Shown: positions 51,856 to 60,706, counted from the stretch's first letter. The stretch: 64,000 nt of DNA from AC-56 sp963798705 (GCA_963798705.1 CAWCTW010000005.1:1302001-1366000), one strand, 5' to 3'. The notes: generated by a model from the letters alone, not told the origin. Translations and numbers: made by a program.

Positions 51856-53880
51856 CTACCCCGGTAGCAGCTCGCGCAGTCCGGCCTCGTCGATCACGTC
51901 AGTCCCCAGCTCCTCCGCTTTGGCGAGCTTCGAGCCCGGGCTGTCACCCGCCACGACGTAGTCGGTGCTCTTCGACACCGAGCCGGTCACCTTGCCGCCG
52001 ACCCGCCGGATCATCGCCGTGGCCTCCTCGCGGGTCAGGTTGGGCAGCGATCCGGTGAGCACGAAGGTCTTGTCCTCGAGCGGGCCGCCCTCCGCGCGCC
52101 GCTCCGCCTCGGAGAGCTCGAAGCGAAGTTCGCGCTCGCGCAGCCTGCCGATGAGCTCGAGCGTCGGCTCCTCCGAGAGCTCCTCGGCGAGGCGCTCGGC
52201 GACGATTGGGCCGACGCCCTCGATCTCTTGAATCTGCTCCTCCGTTGCCTCGAGCAGCGCGTCGATCGTGCCGAAGTGCTCGGCGAGCGCCTGCGCGGTG
52301 ACATAGCCGACCTCGGGAAGGCCGAGTGCGAACAGGACGATGCCGAACGGCTGACGCTTCGACTCCTCGATCGCCTCGATGAGGTTGCGCGCCGAGGTCT
52401 CGCCGAATCCATCCAGGGCCGCAAGCTGCTCGGCGGTGAGGTCGTAGATGTCCGCTTGGTCGCGGATCAGCCCCTCGTCCAGGAAGCGCGCGGAGAGCTT
52501 CTCCCCGAAGCCCTCGATGTCCATCACCCCAGCGAAGTGCTTGATGTGCTGGAAGACCTGCCCGGGGCACCCGCGCCGGTTCGGGCACACGGTGAAGACC
52601 GCGCCTGCGGGCTTCACCGTCGGCGTATCGCAGCGCGGGCACTTTGCCGGCGGCTTCGGCTTGCGCAGGCGCTTGCCCTTGCGGTGTTGGACCAGCGGCG
52701 AGATCACCTGAGGGATCACGTCGCCGGCGCGGGTCACGACGACCTCGTCCCCCTCGCGCACGTCCTTCCGCGCAAGGTCCTCCTCGTTGTGGAGAGTCGC
52801 GGTCGAAACCGTGACGCCGCCCACGCGCACGGGCTCGAGCGCGGCGAACGGAAACAGTGCACCCGTCCTGCCCACGTTCCAGAAGATGTGGTTGAGCGTC
52901 GTGGTCGCGGTGATCGGCGGGAACTTCCAGGCCACGGCCCACCGCGGCTCGCGTCCGACGACGCCCAGCTCGCGCCACAGCGTCCGCTGATCCACCTTGA
53001 TCACGACGCCGTCGATTTCGAAGTCCAGCGACTCCCGGCGCTCCTCCCACCATTGGCAGCGCGCCACCACATCGTCGGCGGCCTGGTGGATCGCCGTTTC
53101 ACCATTCACCTTGAACGCGTGATCGCGCAGCCAGTCGAGCTCCTCGGCGTGCGTGGAAAGCTCGCCGTCGCGCTGGGCGCTCATGCCGTAGCACCAGATG
53201 GACAGCGCCCTCGAGGCGGTGACGTTGGGGTCGAGCTGGCGCAGCGATCCGGCGGCCGCGTTCCGGGGGTTGGCGAACGCGGCCTCCCCGGCGGCGCTGC
53301 GCGCCTCGTTGAGGTCCTCGAACGCCGAGCGCGGCAGGTAGACCTCGCCGCGCACCTCGATCTGGCCCGGCGCGTCCTCGATGCGCATCGGGATCGCCTT
53401 GATCGTGCGGAGGTTCTGTGTGACGTCCTCACCGACGACTCCGTCGCCGCGCGTGGCGCCCCGCGTAAAGGTGCCGTCCTCGTAGGTGAGCGAGATCGCC
53501 AGGCCGTCGATCTTGGGCTCCGACACGAAGCGAAGGTCACCGGGCTCGATGTCGAGCTGGCGCAGGCGGTTGTGGAGGCGCTTCTCCCAGGCACGGAACT
53601 CGTCCGGGCCACGCGCGTTGCTGAGCGAGAACATCGGCTCCGCATGCCGGATCTCGCCGAACTTGTCCAGCGGCCGCATCCCGCCGGCGATCCGTTGGGT
53701 GGGTGAGTCGGGCGTCTGAAGCTCGGGGTGCTCCTCCTCGAGCCTGCGCAGCTCGTCGAGGAGCGCGTCGTAGACGTCGTCGCCCACCTCGGGGTCGTCG
53801 AGGACGTAGTAGCGGTGATCGTGGTGAGAGATCTCGCGCCGCAGCTCCCGGGCGCGCTTGGCCGGATCCCGGGCGGTCAC
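51856..53880 (-). CDS. ligA: NAD-dependent DNA ligase
   Basis: A 674-residue replicative ligase. Domain Ia is at the N terminus (ISHHDHRYYVLDDPEVGDD), the AMP-accepting Lys is in VSEPKIDGLAISLTYEDG (about 118), the zinc site has CPRCDTP and CPNRRGCPG, four helix-hairpin-helix motifs follow, and a BRCT domain (about 595-674) closes. It seals nicks in DNA with NAD. GTG 53880 is the start. It lies 24 bases after surE in the same direction. Confidence 0.97.
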   Translation of the reverse strand: MTARDPAKRARELRREISHHDHRYYVLDDPEVGDDVYDALLDELRRLEEEHPELQTPDSPTQRIAGGMRPLDKFGEIRHAEPMFSLSNARGPDEFRAWEKRLHNRLRQLDIEPGDLRFVSEPKIDGLAISLTYEDGTFTRGATRGDGVVGEDVTQNLRTIKAIPMRIEDAPGQIEVRGEVYLPRSAFEDLNEARSAAGEAAFANPRNAAAGSLRQLDPNVTASRALSIWCYGMSAQRDGELSTHAEELDWLRDHAFKVNGETAIHQAADDVVARCQWWEERRESLDFEIDGVVIKVDQRTLWRELGVVGREPRWAVAWKFPPITATTTLNHIFWNVGRTGALFPFAALEPVRVGGVTVSTATLHNEEDLARKDVREGDEVVVTRAGDVIPQVISPLVQHRKGKRLRKPKPPAKCPRCDTPTVKPAGAVFTVCPNRRGCPGQVFQHIKHFAGVMDIEGFGEKLSARFLDEGLIRDQADIYDLTAEQLAALDGFGETSARNLIEAIEESKRQPFGIVLFALGLPEVGYVTAQALAEHFGTIDALLEATEEQIQEIEGVGPIVAERLAEELSEEPTLELIGRLRERELRFELSEAERRAEGGPLEDKTFVLTGSLPNLTREEATAMIRRVGGKVTGSVSKSTDYVVAGDSPGSKLAKAEELGTDVIDEAGLRELLPG

Positions 53881-53904
53881 GCGAGATGCAACGCGGACGG
53901 CCGG

Positions 53905-54723
53905 CTACGACGTGACACCGGCGAGCACCTCCCGGAACATGCGGTCGAGGTCCCAGTCGCGAAGGCGCGTGAGCCCGTCGCGGTCGGTCAGGTCGAAGTG
54001 GACCGGGGTGATCGCGATCCGCTGGCGGGCGACCGCCGCCAGGTCGGTCCCCGGTTCGTCCTCGAACGAGGGCTCGAAGCCGTAGATCTGGTACCGGCGG
54101 CGCCCGTCGCCGTCTTCGCCCACCAGCCGCAGCTCGTCGTTGTAGAGCCGCTTCCCCAGCCGGGTTGCCTCGATCCCCTCGGGCTCGCCCGCCGGGCAGT
54201 TGACGTTGAGCAGCGTCTCCGCGGGCAGCGGCGTCTCGCCGAGCATCCGGACGAGCTCGCCGCCGAGCCCGGCGGCCACCGAGAAGTCGAACGTCCGCCC
54301 GGGCAGGAATCCCATCTCCTGCGCGCTGCCCTGCTGGGAGATCGCGATCGCTGGAATGCCGAGCACGATGCCCTCGAGCGCCGCCGCGACCGTGCCCGAG
54401 TAGGTGATGTCGTCGCCGAGATTGGATCCGTGGTTGATCCCCGAGACGATCAGGTCCGGGCGCTCCCCCACGAGGCCGAGGTCAGCGAACCGCACGCAGT
54501 CCACCGGGGTGCCATCCGTCGCGTAGGCGATGAACCCGTCGTCGAGCTCGACCTCCTCCACCGTCAGCGGCGAGCGCGTGGTGATGCTCCTGGCCGTGGC
54601 GCTGCGGTTGGAGTCGGGCACGATGACATTGGTCTCGATTCCCTCCACCTCGCCGAGCGCCCGCCGCAGCGCGTGGAGCCCCTCGGCCCCGATCCCGTCG
54701 TCGTTTGTGACCAGTACTCGCAT
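53905..54723 (-). CDS. surE: 5'/3'-nucleotidase SurE
   Basis: A 272-residue metal-dependent nucleotidase acting on 5'- and 3'-mononucleotides. The metal motif is VTNDDGIGAEGL (residues 5-16), Ser is in VIVPDSNRSATARS, and Asn is in GINHGSNLGDDITYSGTVAA. The start ATG is directly preceded by four 50-bp tandem repeats with GC-rich hairpins, which must form its leader or promoter. ligA follows. Confidence 0.95.
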   Translation of the reverse strand: MRVLVTNDDGIGAEGLHALRRALGEVEGIETNVIVPDSNRSATARSITTRSPLTVEEVELDDGFIAYATDGTPVDCVRFADLGLVGERPDLIVSGINHGSNLGDDITYSGTVAAALEGIVLGIPAIAISQQGSAQEMGFLPGRTFDFSVAAGLGGELVRMLGETPLPAETLLNVNCPAGEPEGIEATRLGKRLYNDELRLVGEDGDGRRRYQIYGFEPSFEDEPGTDLAAVARQRIAITPVHFDLTDRDGLTRLRDWDLDRMFREVLAGVTS

Positions 54724-54730
54724 GTGTGTG

Positions 54731-54922
54731 AATGAGGGGCTTTAGCCCCGAAACTCGCTGGTGCCGTTGCTGTCTGTGTGAATGAGGGGCTTTAGCCCCG
54801 AAACTCGCTGGTGCCGTTGCTGTCTGTGTGAATGAGGGGCTTTAGCCCCGAAACTCGCTGGTGCCGTTGCTGTCTGTGTGAATGAGGGGCTTTAGCCCCG
54901 AAACTCGCTGGTGCCGTTGCTG
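54731..54922. repeat. Four tandem 50-bp repeats before surE
   Basis: Units begin at 54731, 54781, 54831 and 54881 and each opens AATGAGGGGCTTTAGCCCCG. Units 1-3 are identical and the fourth keeps its first 42 bases. Each has the palindrome GGGGC-TTTA-GCCCC, a GAAACTCG linker and then CTGGTGCCGTTGC. There are no variable spacers. Together with 54724-54730 they fill the gap between surE and the DUF488 gene; no gene is seen in 54724-55012. Confidence 0.95.
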
Positions 54923-55012
54923 GTCCCGATTCTAGGGACGCCTGTCCCGGCGCCCGCGCCCGAAAGCCGGCCGACTCCAAGCCGGCTTGGGCCGGGCAGA
55001 GGCAGGGACGTC

Positions 55013-55600
55013 ATGCGCGACCACCTGGCCCAGACCAAGCCGGGCGATCCGCTCCAGACTGCCTTTGCGTTGGACGGGCATTGCCTCAGGGACGACAATC
55101 GTGCCATCGCCGCCACCCGCGAGATCCTGACCGTTGGCCACTCCACCCATGCGGGTGAGCGGTTCGTCGATCTGCTTCGCGTCCACGACGTCCAGCTCGT
55201 GTGCGACGTACGACGCTTCCCGTCCTCTCGCCGCAATCCGCAGTTCAACGCCGGCTCGCTGCGTGACGCCCTCGATCGCGCGGGCGTCGGATACGAGCCG
55301 CTTGGCGACGAGCTGGGTGGCCGCCGCGAGACCAATCGGCGGTCCGGGACGGGGACGGGCAGCCGCGCGGACGCGTTTCTCGCCTATGGCGAGTTCATGC
55401 AGACGCCCCAGTTCGCCGCCGCCCTGGGGCGGCTCGAGGGGCTCGCCGCGGAGCGCCGCGCGGCGATCATGTGCGCGGAGGGAGACTGGCGGCACTGCCA
55501 CCGTCGGCTGATCGCCGACACGCTCGCGGCGCGCGGCTGGCGGGTCCTCCATATCGGCCGCGACGGGCGGCTCGAGGAGCACCCTCCCGCCCTCGCGTGA
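55013..55600 (+). CDS. DUF488 family protein
   Basis: A 195-residue protein of the DUF488 family: TVGHSTHAGERFVDLLR, VCDVRRFPSSRRNPQFN, and the C-terminal MCAEGDWRHCHRRLIAD with conserved Cys and Glu. Family members are small alpha/beta proteins of unknown function, often near nucleic acid or stress genes. ATG 55013 is chosen; an upstream ATG would reach into the repeats and add Pro-rich sequence. Confidence 0.85.
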   Translation: MRDHLAQTKPGDPLQTAFALDGHCLRDDNRAIAATREILTVGHSTHAGERFVDLLRVHDVQLVCDVRRFPSSRRNPQFNAGSLRDALDRAGVGYEPLGDELGGRRETNRRSGTGTGSRADAFLAYGEFMQTPQFAAALGRLEGLAAERRAAIMCAEGDWRHCHRRLIADTLAARGWRVLHIGRDGRLEEHPPALA

Positions 55601-55649
55601 GGCGGCCGGCGGTGGGCACCGTGCGTCGCCCCCGAATAAGGTCCGGCCG

Positions 55650-56735
55650 ATGCATGCCGACCCCGCCGCGGTATGGACGGAGGAGGTGCGGGGCGGGTAC
55701 CCCGACCATCGCCTGATCGCGCTGCCGGGCCGCCGCCGCCTGGAGTGCTGGCGCCGCGGGATCATGCCCCCACCGCCGCTCGCCCATCTGACCGGGGCGA
55801 TGCCCAGCGGCTTCGGGACCGGCACCGCCGAGGCGCGCATGCCCGCGTCGCCCTGGCTGGCCGCCTCGAACGGGCTCATCACGGGCGGAGCGCTGGCGAT
55901 CCTCGCCGACATCGCGTTCGGCATCTCGGTGGAGACCGAGCTCGCCGCCGCGACCCCGTACACGACGGCCGAGCTCTCCCTGTCGTTCCTGCGGCCCGCC
56001 CGGCCCAACGGCACGCTGTCGGCGGGTGGCCAGGCGATCCACGTTGGGCGCTCGGTCGGCCTGTCGGAGGCGTTCGTGATCGACGAGGAGAGCGAGCGGC
56101 TCGTGGCCCACGGCACGTCGCGCCTGACGATCTTCCCGCCGCTCGACCCCGCCCCCGATCCACCCGAGCACGTCGAGCCATACGAGGCCTCGGCGCACGA
56201 CTCGCCGGATCCCTACCTGCGCCCGCCCCCCGGCGGCGTCATCCCCCAGGAGGTGTGGGCCGAGCTGCCGGGCGCCGAGATCCTGGGCAGGCAGCTCGCC
56301 GGAGACCTTCCGCCCCCGCCGCTGCATCACCTGACCGGGCTCGCGCTCCGGGCGTTTGGCGAGGGCTGGGCGAGCTTCGCGATGCCGAGCACGGAGTGGC
56401 TCGCGAGCCCCACGGGCAGGCTGCAGGGTGGCGCGATCGCGATGCTCGCGGACTTCGCGATGCTGGGCGCCGTGCAGACCACCGCGCCGGCCGGCCTGGC
56501 CTTCGCCGGGCTCGATCTGAAGGTGAACTTCCTGCGGCCGGTGCCGCCGGGCGAGGGCGAGCTCGAGGCCCGCGGCGAGATCGTCCACGCGGGCCGGACG
56601 CTGGCGATCACGCGCGCGACGGTCACCAACGCCGAGGGCAAGCCCGTCGTCCTGGCGACCGGCTCCTCGATCTACCTGCCCGGCCGCCCGGCGAGCCTCG
56701 GCGAGGTGGAGCTCAGCGAGCCCGGCGAGGGCTAG
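55650..56735 (+). CDS. Double-hotdog acyl-CoA thioesterase family protein
   Basis: A 361-residue protein built from two tandem PaaI-type hotdog domains, about 30-165 and 205-350. Each has the pattern of an H-L-T-G start (PLAHLTGAMPSGFGTG; LHHLTGLALRAFGEG), a L-x-G-G-A-x-A-x-L-A-D helix, and a final strand with R-A-T or similar. Duplicate hotdog proteins of this sort hydrolyse acyl-CoA. The catalytic Asp is visible in both (AILADIAFG, AMLADFAML). It stands 49 bases after the DUF488 gene and may share its transcript. Confidence 0.88.
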   Translation: MHADPAAVWTEEVRGGYPDHRLIALPGRRRLECWRRGIMPPPPLAHLTGAMPSGFGTGTAEARMPASPWLAASNGLITGGALAILADIAFGISVETELAAATPYTTAELSLSFLRPARPNGTLSAGGQAIHVGRSVGLSEAFVIDEESERLVAHGTSRLTIFPPLDPAPDPPEHVEPYEASAHDSPDPYLRPPPGGVIPQEVWAELPGAEILGRQLAGDLPPPPLHHLTGLALRAFGEGWASFAMPSTEWLASPTGRLQGGAIAMLADFAMLGAVQTTAPAGLAFAGLDLKVNFLRPVPPGEGELEARGEIVHAGRTLAITRATVTNAEGKPVVLATGSSIYLPGRPASLGEVELSEPGEG

Positions 56736-56815
56736 AGGCTGGAGGCTCGGTGCAAGCGAGCGGCGTATCTTCCACCCCACAGGTGGAATATCTGCCGGTC
56801 GCGACGGCAAACGAC

Positions 56816-57568
56816 CTAGTAGCGGACTGACGCCAGATAGAGGCCGTGGGGGGACGCGGTCTCGCCGGCCCGCTCGCGAGGGGCGCCGGACAGGAGCGCC
56901 TCGAAGTCCTCGAGGGAGCGCCGTCCCCGGGCCACCTCGAGCATCGTCCCGACCAGAACCCGCACCATGTGCCGCATGAACGCGTCGGCCTCGATCCAGA
57001 GCTCGAGCAGTCGGCCCGGAAAGGGCTCACCCAAGGGATGAGCCCGCCACTCGGCGTGCAGGATGGCGCGCTCGAGGCGGACGTGCTCGGTCTGCGTGGG
57101 CGTGAAGGCGGTGAAGTCGTGGGGCCCCGGAAGCAACGCCGCGCATCGCTCCAGCGCCGCCTGATCGGCGGCATACGGCCACCACAGCGCGCGCCTCAGC
57201 TCGAGCGGATGGCGCACCGGGCTCGCGATGACCCAGTAGCAGTAGGTGCGAGACGTGGCGTCGCGGCGGGCGTCGAAGCCCTCCGGCGCGCGCTCCGCGC
57301 GCAGGACCGCGATCTCCGGCGGCAGCATCGAGTTCATCCGCTGCCTCAACGAGTCGGGCGCTTCGCCGTGGAGGGCGAAGCTTGCGACCTGACCCCAGGC
57401 GTGGACTCCGGCATCCGTGCGTCCCGCCGCCGTCAGCGGCACAGGTCGCCCGAGGATCCGCTCGAGCACGCCCTGAAGCTCGCCCTGGACCGTTCGCTTA
57501 CCCGGCTGGAGCGCCCAGCCGGCGAAGGGCGACCCGTCGTAGGCGATCGTGAGCCGGATGGCGCCCAC
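56816..57568 (-). CDS. truA: tRNA pseudouridine(38-40) synthase
   Basis: A 250-residue pseudouridine synthase for positions 38-40 of tRNA anticodon arms. The catalytic Asp is in AAGRTDAGVHAWGQVASF (about 52). FMRHMVRVLVGTMLEVARGR near the C terminus and the YDGSPFAGW opening are family marks. It is the last gene of the ribosomal operon, 16 bases after rplQ. Confidence 0.97.
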   Translation of the reverse strand: MGAIRLTIAYDGSPFAGWALQPGKRTVQGELQGVLERILGRPVPLTAAGRTDAGVHAWGQVASFALHGEAPDSLRQRMNSMLPPEIAVLRAERAPEGFDARRDATSRTYCYWVIASPVRHPLELRRALWWPYAADQAALERCAALLPGPHDFTAFTPTQTEHVRLERAILHAEWRAHPLGEPFPGRLLELWIEADAFMRHMVRVLVGTMLEVARGRRSLEDFEALLSGAPRERAGETASPHGLYLASVRY

Positions 57569-57584
57569 GGCCCTTGCCCGCGGG

Positions 57585-57938
57585 CTAGACCAACTCGAGG
57601 AAGACCATCTCGGTCGAATCCGACCGGCGCGGGCCCAGCTTGACGATCCGGGTGTAGCCGCCCGGGCGCTCCGAGTAGCGAGGCCCGATCTCCTCGAACA
57701 GCTTGTGCACGACGAACCGGTCCTGGCCGAGGGTCGACAGGGCCTGGCGGCGAGCGTGCAGGCCGCCGCCCTTGGCGAGCGTGATGAGCTTCTCGACCTC
57801 GGGCTTCACCGCCTTGGCCTTGGCCTGGCTGGTCTTGATGCGCTCGTGCTCGATCAGCTCGCGCGAGAGATTGCGCAGCAGCGCCTTGCGATGCGCTGAG
57901 TCACGGCTGAGCTTGTGTCGCTGCTTGCCGTGGCGCAT
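57585..57938 (-). CDS. rplQ: 50S ribosomal protein L17
   Basis: The 117-residue protein opens RHGKQRHKLSRDSAHRKALL and has the LFEEIGPRYSERPGGYTRI core. It follows rpoA after 58 bases, in the usual bacterial order. Confidence 0.98.
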   Translation of the reverse strand: MRHGKQRHKLSRDSAHRKALLRNLSRELIEHERIKTSQAKAKAVKPEVEKLITLAKGGGLHARRQALSTLGQDRFVVHKLFEEIGPRYSERPGGYTRIVKLGPRRSDSTEMVFLELV

Positions 57939-57996
57939 CAGTGGTGCCTCCTCCGGGGCCGCCCGACGGTGTGCGTGCTTGCAGGCGGTGCCACTA

Positions 57997-58962
57997 TTAC
58001 TCGTCTCGCAGCGACAGCCCGAGCGCGTTCAGGGCGTCCTTGACCTCGTCCGTGGAGCGCTTGCCGAAGTTCGGGATCGCGTTCAGCTCGGACTCGGAGC
58101 GCTGGACCAGGTCGCCGACGGTCTGGATGCCGGCGCGCTTCAGGCAGTTGTAGGCCCGGACCCCGATCTCGAGCTCCTCGATCAGCCGGTCGTCCCCCTC
58201 GGTCGCCCCGAGCGGCGCCGTGGCCGCGTCGGCGGCGCCGGCGCCGTCGCGACTGGTGAGCTCCTCGACCCGGTCCGCATCCGTGAAGATGGCCAGGCTC
58301 TTGATCAGGATCTCCGCGGCCTCGCGGAGCGCGCCCGAAGGCTCGAGCGAGCCGTCGGTTTCGATCTCGAGCGCCAGCTTGTCGAAGTCCGTCCGCTGCC
58401 CGACGCGCGCGGTGTCCACGGAGTACGCGGCTCGGCGAATCGGGGAGAAGATCGAGTCGATCGGGATCACGCCCAGCGGCTGATCCTCCGACTTGTTCTC
58501 CTCGGCCGGCGAGTACCCGCGGCCGCGGCCGATCGTGAGATAGATCTCGAGCTTGGTCTTCTTCTCGAGGGTCGCGATCGGGGCGTCGGGATTGAGGATC
58601 TCGACGCCGGCGGGCAGATCGATGTCCTTGGCCTTCACGTCGCCGGGGCCGCTCGCGACGAGCGGTGCCTCGACCTCGTCGGCATCCGTGTGCATGCGGA
58701 CGACGATGTCCTTGAGGTTCAGGACGATGTCGGTGACATCCTCCTTGACCCCGGACACGGTCGAGAACTCGTGGGCGACGCCCTCGATCCGCACGCTCTT
58801 GATCGCGGCGCCTCCCAGCGAGGACAGCAGAACACGGCGCAGGCTGTTGCCGAACGTGTAGCCGAAGCCCTTGTCGAGAGGCTCGATGGTGAAGGTCCCC
58901 CGGTTGTCGTTGACCTTCTCGGAGGAGATCTTCGGGATCTGAAATTCGGGCAGGGTGGTCAT
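57997..58962 (-). CDS. rpoA: DNA-directed RNA polymerase subunit alpha
   Basis: A 321-residue subunit: NTD (about 10-235) with FGYTFGNSLRRVLLSSLGGA, then an Ala/Gly linker and CTD with IGVRAYNCLKRAGIQTVGDL and ELNAIPNFGKRSTDEVKDAL. ATG 58962 has GAAGGAA before it; the frame upstream is shadow. It assembles the core enzyme and contacts UP elements. Confidence 0.98.
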   Translation of the reverse strand: MTTLPEFQIPKISSEKVNDNRGTFTIEPLDKGFGYTFGNSLRRVLLSSLGGAAIKSVRIEGVAHEFSTVSGVKEDVTDIVLNLKDIVVRMHTDADEVEAPLVASGPGDVKAKDIDLPAGVEILNPDAPIATLEKKTKLEIYLTIGRGRGYSPAEENKSEDQPLGVIPIDSIFSPIRRAAYSVDTARVGQRTDFDKLALEIETDGSLEPSGALREAAEILIKSLAIFTDADRVEELTSRDGAGAADAATAPLGATEGDDRLIEELEIGVRAYNCLKRAGIQTVGDLVQRSESELNAIPNFGKRSTDEVKDALNALGLSLRDE

Positions 58963-59000
58963 CGCTTCCTTCGTTGTCGCTTTTTGAGTTGCGAGCCCTA

Positions 59001-59621
59001 CTACTTCGAGTAGAGCTCGACGATCAGCTGTTCGGAGACCGGCGTGGTGACCTCGCCGCGGTCGGGCAGGCGAAGCACCTTCGCCGTCAATGAATCGTGG
59101 TCCGCCTGGAGCCACGGCGGGACGGCCGCCGTCAGCTCGGTAGCCGAGCGGACGACGTCGGCGGCGCTGGAGTTGGGCTTGATCGAGATCACGTCGTCGG
59201 GCCGCACCTGGTACGAGGGAATGTCGACGCGTCGGCCGTTGATCATCCAGTGACCGTGATCGATCAGCTGGCGGGCCTGGCGGCGCGAGGCTGCGAAGCC
59301 CAGGCGAACCAGCACGTTGTCGAACCGGCGCTCCAGCAGCCGCAGCAGGTTCTCGCCGGTGACACCCGGCTGGCGCGAGGCCTTGTCGTAGTAGCTGCGG
59401 AACTGCTTCTCCAGCACCTGGTAGTAGCGCCGGGCCTTTTGCTTCTCACGGAGCTGCTGGCGGTACTCGGACTGGCGCATCCGGCCACGACCGTGCTCGC
59501 CCGGCGGATAGGAGCGCCGCTCGACGCCGCACTTCTCGGTCAGGCAGCGCTCACCCTTGAGGAAGAGCTTCTGCCCCTCCCGGCGGCACTGCTTGCACTG
59601 CGGTCCGGTGTCGCGGGCCAT
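59001..59621 (-). CDS. rpsD: 30S ribosomal protein S4
   Basis: A 206-residue protein with four Cys near the N terminus (CKQCRREG and CLTEKCG), likely a zinc site, and the S4 RNA-binding domain (LLRLLERRFDNVLVRLGFA, DHGHWMINGRRVDIPSYQVR). It overlaps the rpsK stop by one base (TGATG). Confidence 0.98.
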   Translation of the reverse strand: MARDTGPQCKQCRREGQKLFLKGERCLTEKCGVERRSYPPGEHGRGRMRQSEYRQQLREKQKARRYYQVLEKQFRSYYDKASRQPGVTGENLLRLLERRFDNVLVRLGFAASRRQARQLIDHGHWMINGRRVDIPSYQVRPDDVISIKPNSSAADVVRSATELTAAVPPWLQADHDSLTAKVLRLPDRGEVTTPVSEQLIVELYSK

Positions 59622-60028
59622 CAGACTCGCCGCCTCTTGCGCGGGCGGCAGCCGTTGTGCGCCTGAGGCGTCACGTCCTTCACGGTCGTGACCTGGAGCC
59701 CGGCGGCCTGCAGCGAGCGGATCGCCGTGTCGCGGCCGGAGCCGGCGCCCTTGGCGTGAACCTCGACCCGCTCGAGGCCGTGCTCCATGCCCTTGCGCGC
59801 GGCCGAGTCGGCGGTCACCTGAGCGGCGAACGGCGTCGACTTGCGCGAGCCCTTGAATCCGGCCGAGCCGGCGGACTCCCAGCAGACGACGTTGCCGTCC
59901 GTGTCCGTGATCGTCACGATCGTGTTGTTGAAGCTCGTCTTGATGTGCGCCACTCCGTAGGCGATGTTCTTCTTGGCGCGACGGCGGGTGCGCGCCTTGC
60001 CGCGGGTCGGTCTCTTTGGCTGGGGCAT
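59621..60028 (-). CDS. rpsK: 30S ribosomal protein S11
   Basis: A 135-residue protein with AHIKTSFNNTIVTITDTDGN, SAGSAGFKGSRKSTPFAAQV and the C-terminal DVTPQAHNGCRPRKRRRV. It follows rpsM after 22 bases. Confidence 0.98.
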   Translation of the reverse strand: MPQPKRPTRGKARTRRRAKKNIAYGVAHIKTSFNNTIVTITDTDGNVVCWESAGSAGFKGSRKSTPFAAQVTADSAARKGMEHGLERVEVHAKGAGSGRDTAIRSLQAAGLQVTTVKDVTPQAHNGCRPRKRRRV

Positions 60029-60050
60029 GGCTGCCTGACTCCCCTGGGCC

Positions 60051-60434
60051 CTACTTCGGCGACGGCGCCTTGCGCCTGCCGGCGATGCTCATCTTCTTCG
60101 GGCCCTTGCGCGTCCGGGCGTTGGTCTTGGTCCGCTGGCCGTGAACGGGCAGGCCGCGCCGGTGGCGCAGCCCTCGATAGGAGCCGATCTCCGAAAGCCG
60201 CTTGATGTTCTGGGAGCGCTCCCGGCGAAGGTCACCCTCGACCTCGCGGGACTCGACGGCCTCACGAAGCTTCACGACCTCGTCGTCGGTGAGGTCCTTG
60301 ACGTACGTGTCGGGATCGACGCCCGTGTCCTTGACGATCTTCGACGCCGTCGACTCGCCGACGCCGTGGACGTAGGTCAGCCCGACCTCCACGCGCTTGT
60401 TGGTTGGGACGTTGACGCCGGCGATACGAGCCAT
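60051..60434 (-). CDS. rpsM: 30S ribosomal protein S13
   Basis: A 127-residue protein beginning ARIAGVNVPTNKRVEVGLTY, with the GVGESTASKIV helix-two-turns-helix and GLRHRRGLPVHGQRTKTNAR near the end. The start overlaps the end of rpmJ by one base. Confidence 0.98.
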   Translation of the reverse strand: MARIAGVNVPTNKRVEVGLTYVHGVGESTASKIVKDTGVDPDTYVKDLTDDEVVKLREAVESREVEGDLRRERSQNIKRLSEIGSYRGLRHRRGLPVHGQRTKTNARTRKGPKKMSIAGRRKAPSPK

Positions 60435-60547
60435 CAGCCCTGCCTCTGCTTGTGTCGGGGATTGGAGCAGATCACGAGCACGACGCCGCGCCGCCGAATG
60501 ATTCGGCAGCGCTCACACATCGGCTTTACGGACGCTCGTACCTTCAC
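60434..60547 (-). CDS. rpmJ: 50S ribosomal protein L36
   Basis: A 37-residue zinc-type L36: KVRASVKPMCERCRIIRRRG, then VVLVICSNPRHKQRQG. Cys, Cys, Cys and His make the metal site (C-x2-C ... C-x4-H). GTG 60547 is used, with a weak AGAGG adjacent. infA, which usually lies before it, is absent here. Confidence 0.96.
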   Translation of the reverse strand: MKVRASVKPMCERCRIIRRRGVVLVICSNPRHKQRQG

Positions 60548-60680
60548 CCTCTACTCGCTGGGTCGTATCCAATCACCTTCGGAGAAGGCCCGCCGGCCCC
60601 ATGAATCGGGCCCGCAGGCACAAAAACAAGGCCCTTCGGCCAACGAGGAATGGTAGCAGGGGCCGCTTGATCTCAAGCCT

Positions 60681-60706
60681 GGCCACACATGAGTGGCCCT
60701 CATGTG
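60681..60706. promoter_or_regulatory. Two mutually exclusive hairpins before rpmJ
   Basis: GGCCAC-ACATGA-GTGGCC (60681-60698) and CACATGAG-TGGCC-CTCATGTG (60686-60706) overlap by 13 bases and cannot form together. A 14-base palindrome GCTTGATCTCAAGC lies 60665-60678. They are 134-159 bases upstream of rpmJ in a stretch (60548-60775) without a gene, so they could regulate the ribosomal operon by attenuation. Confidence 0.4.

Noticed and set aside
54731..54922. CRISPR array
   Set aside because: The period is regular, but the whole 50-bp unit is identical and there are no variable spacers or cas genes; it is a tandem repeat.
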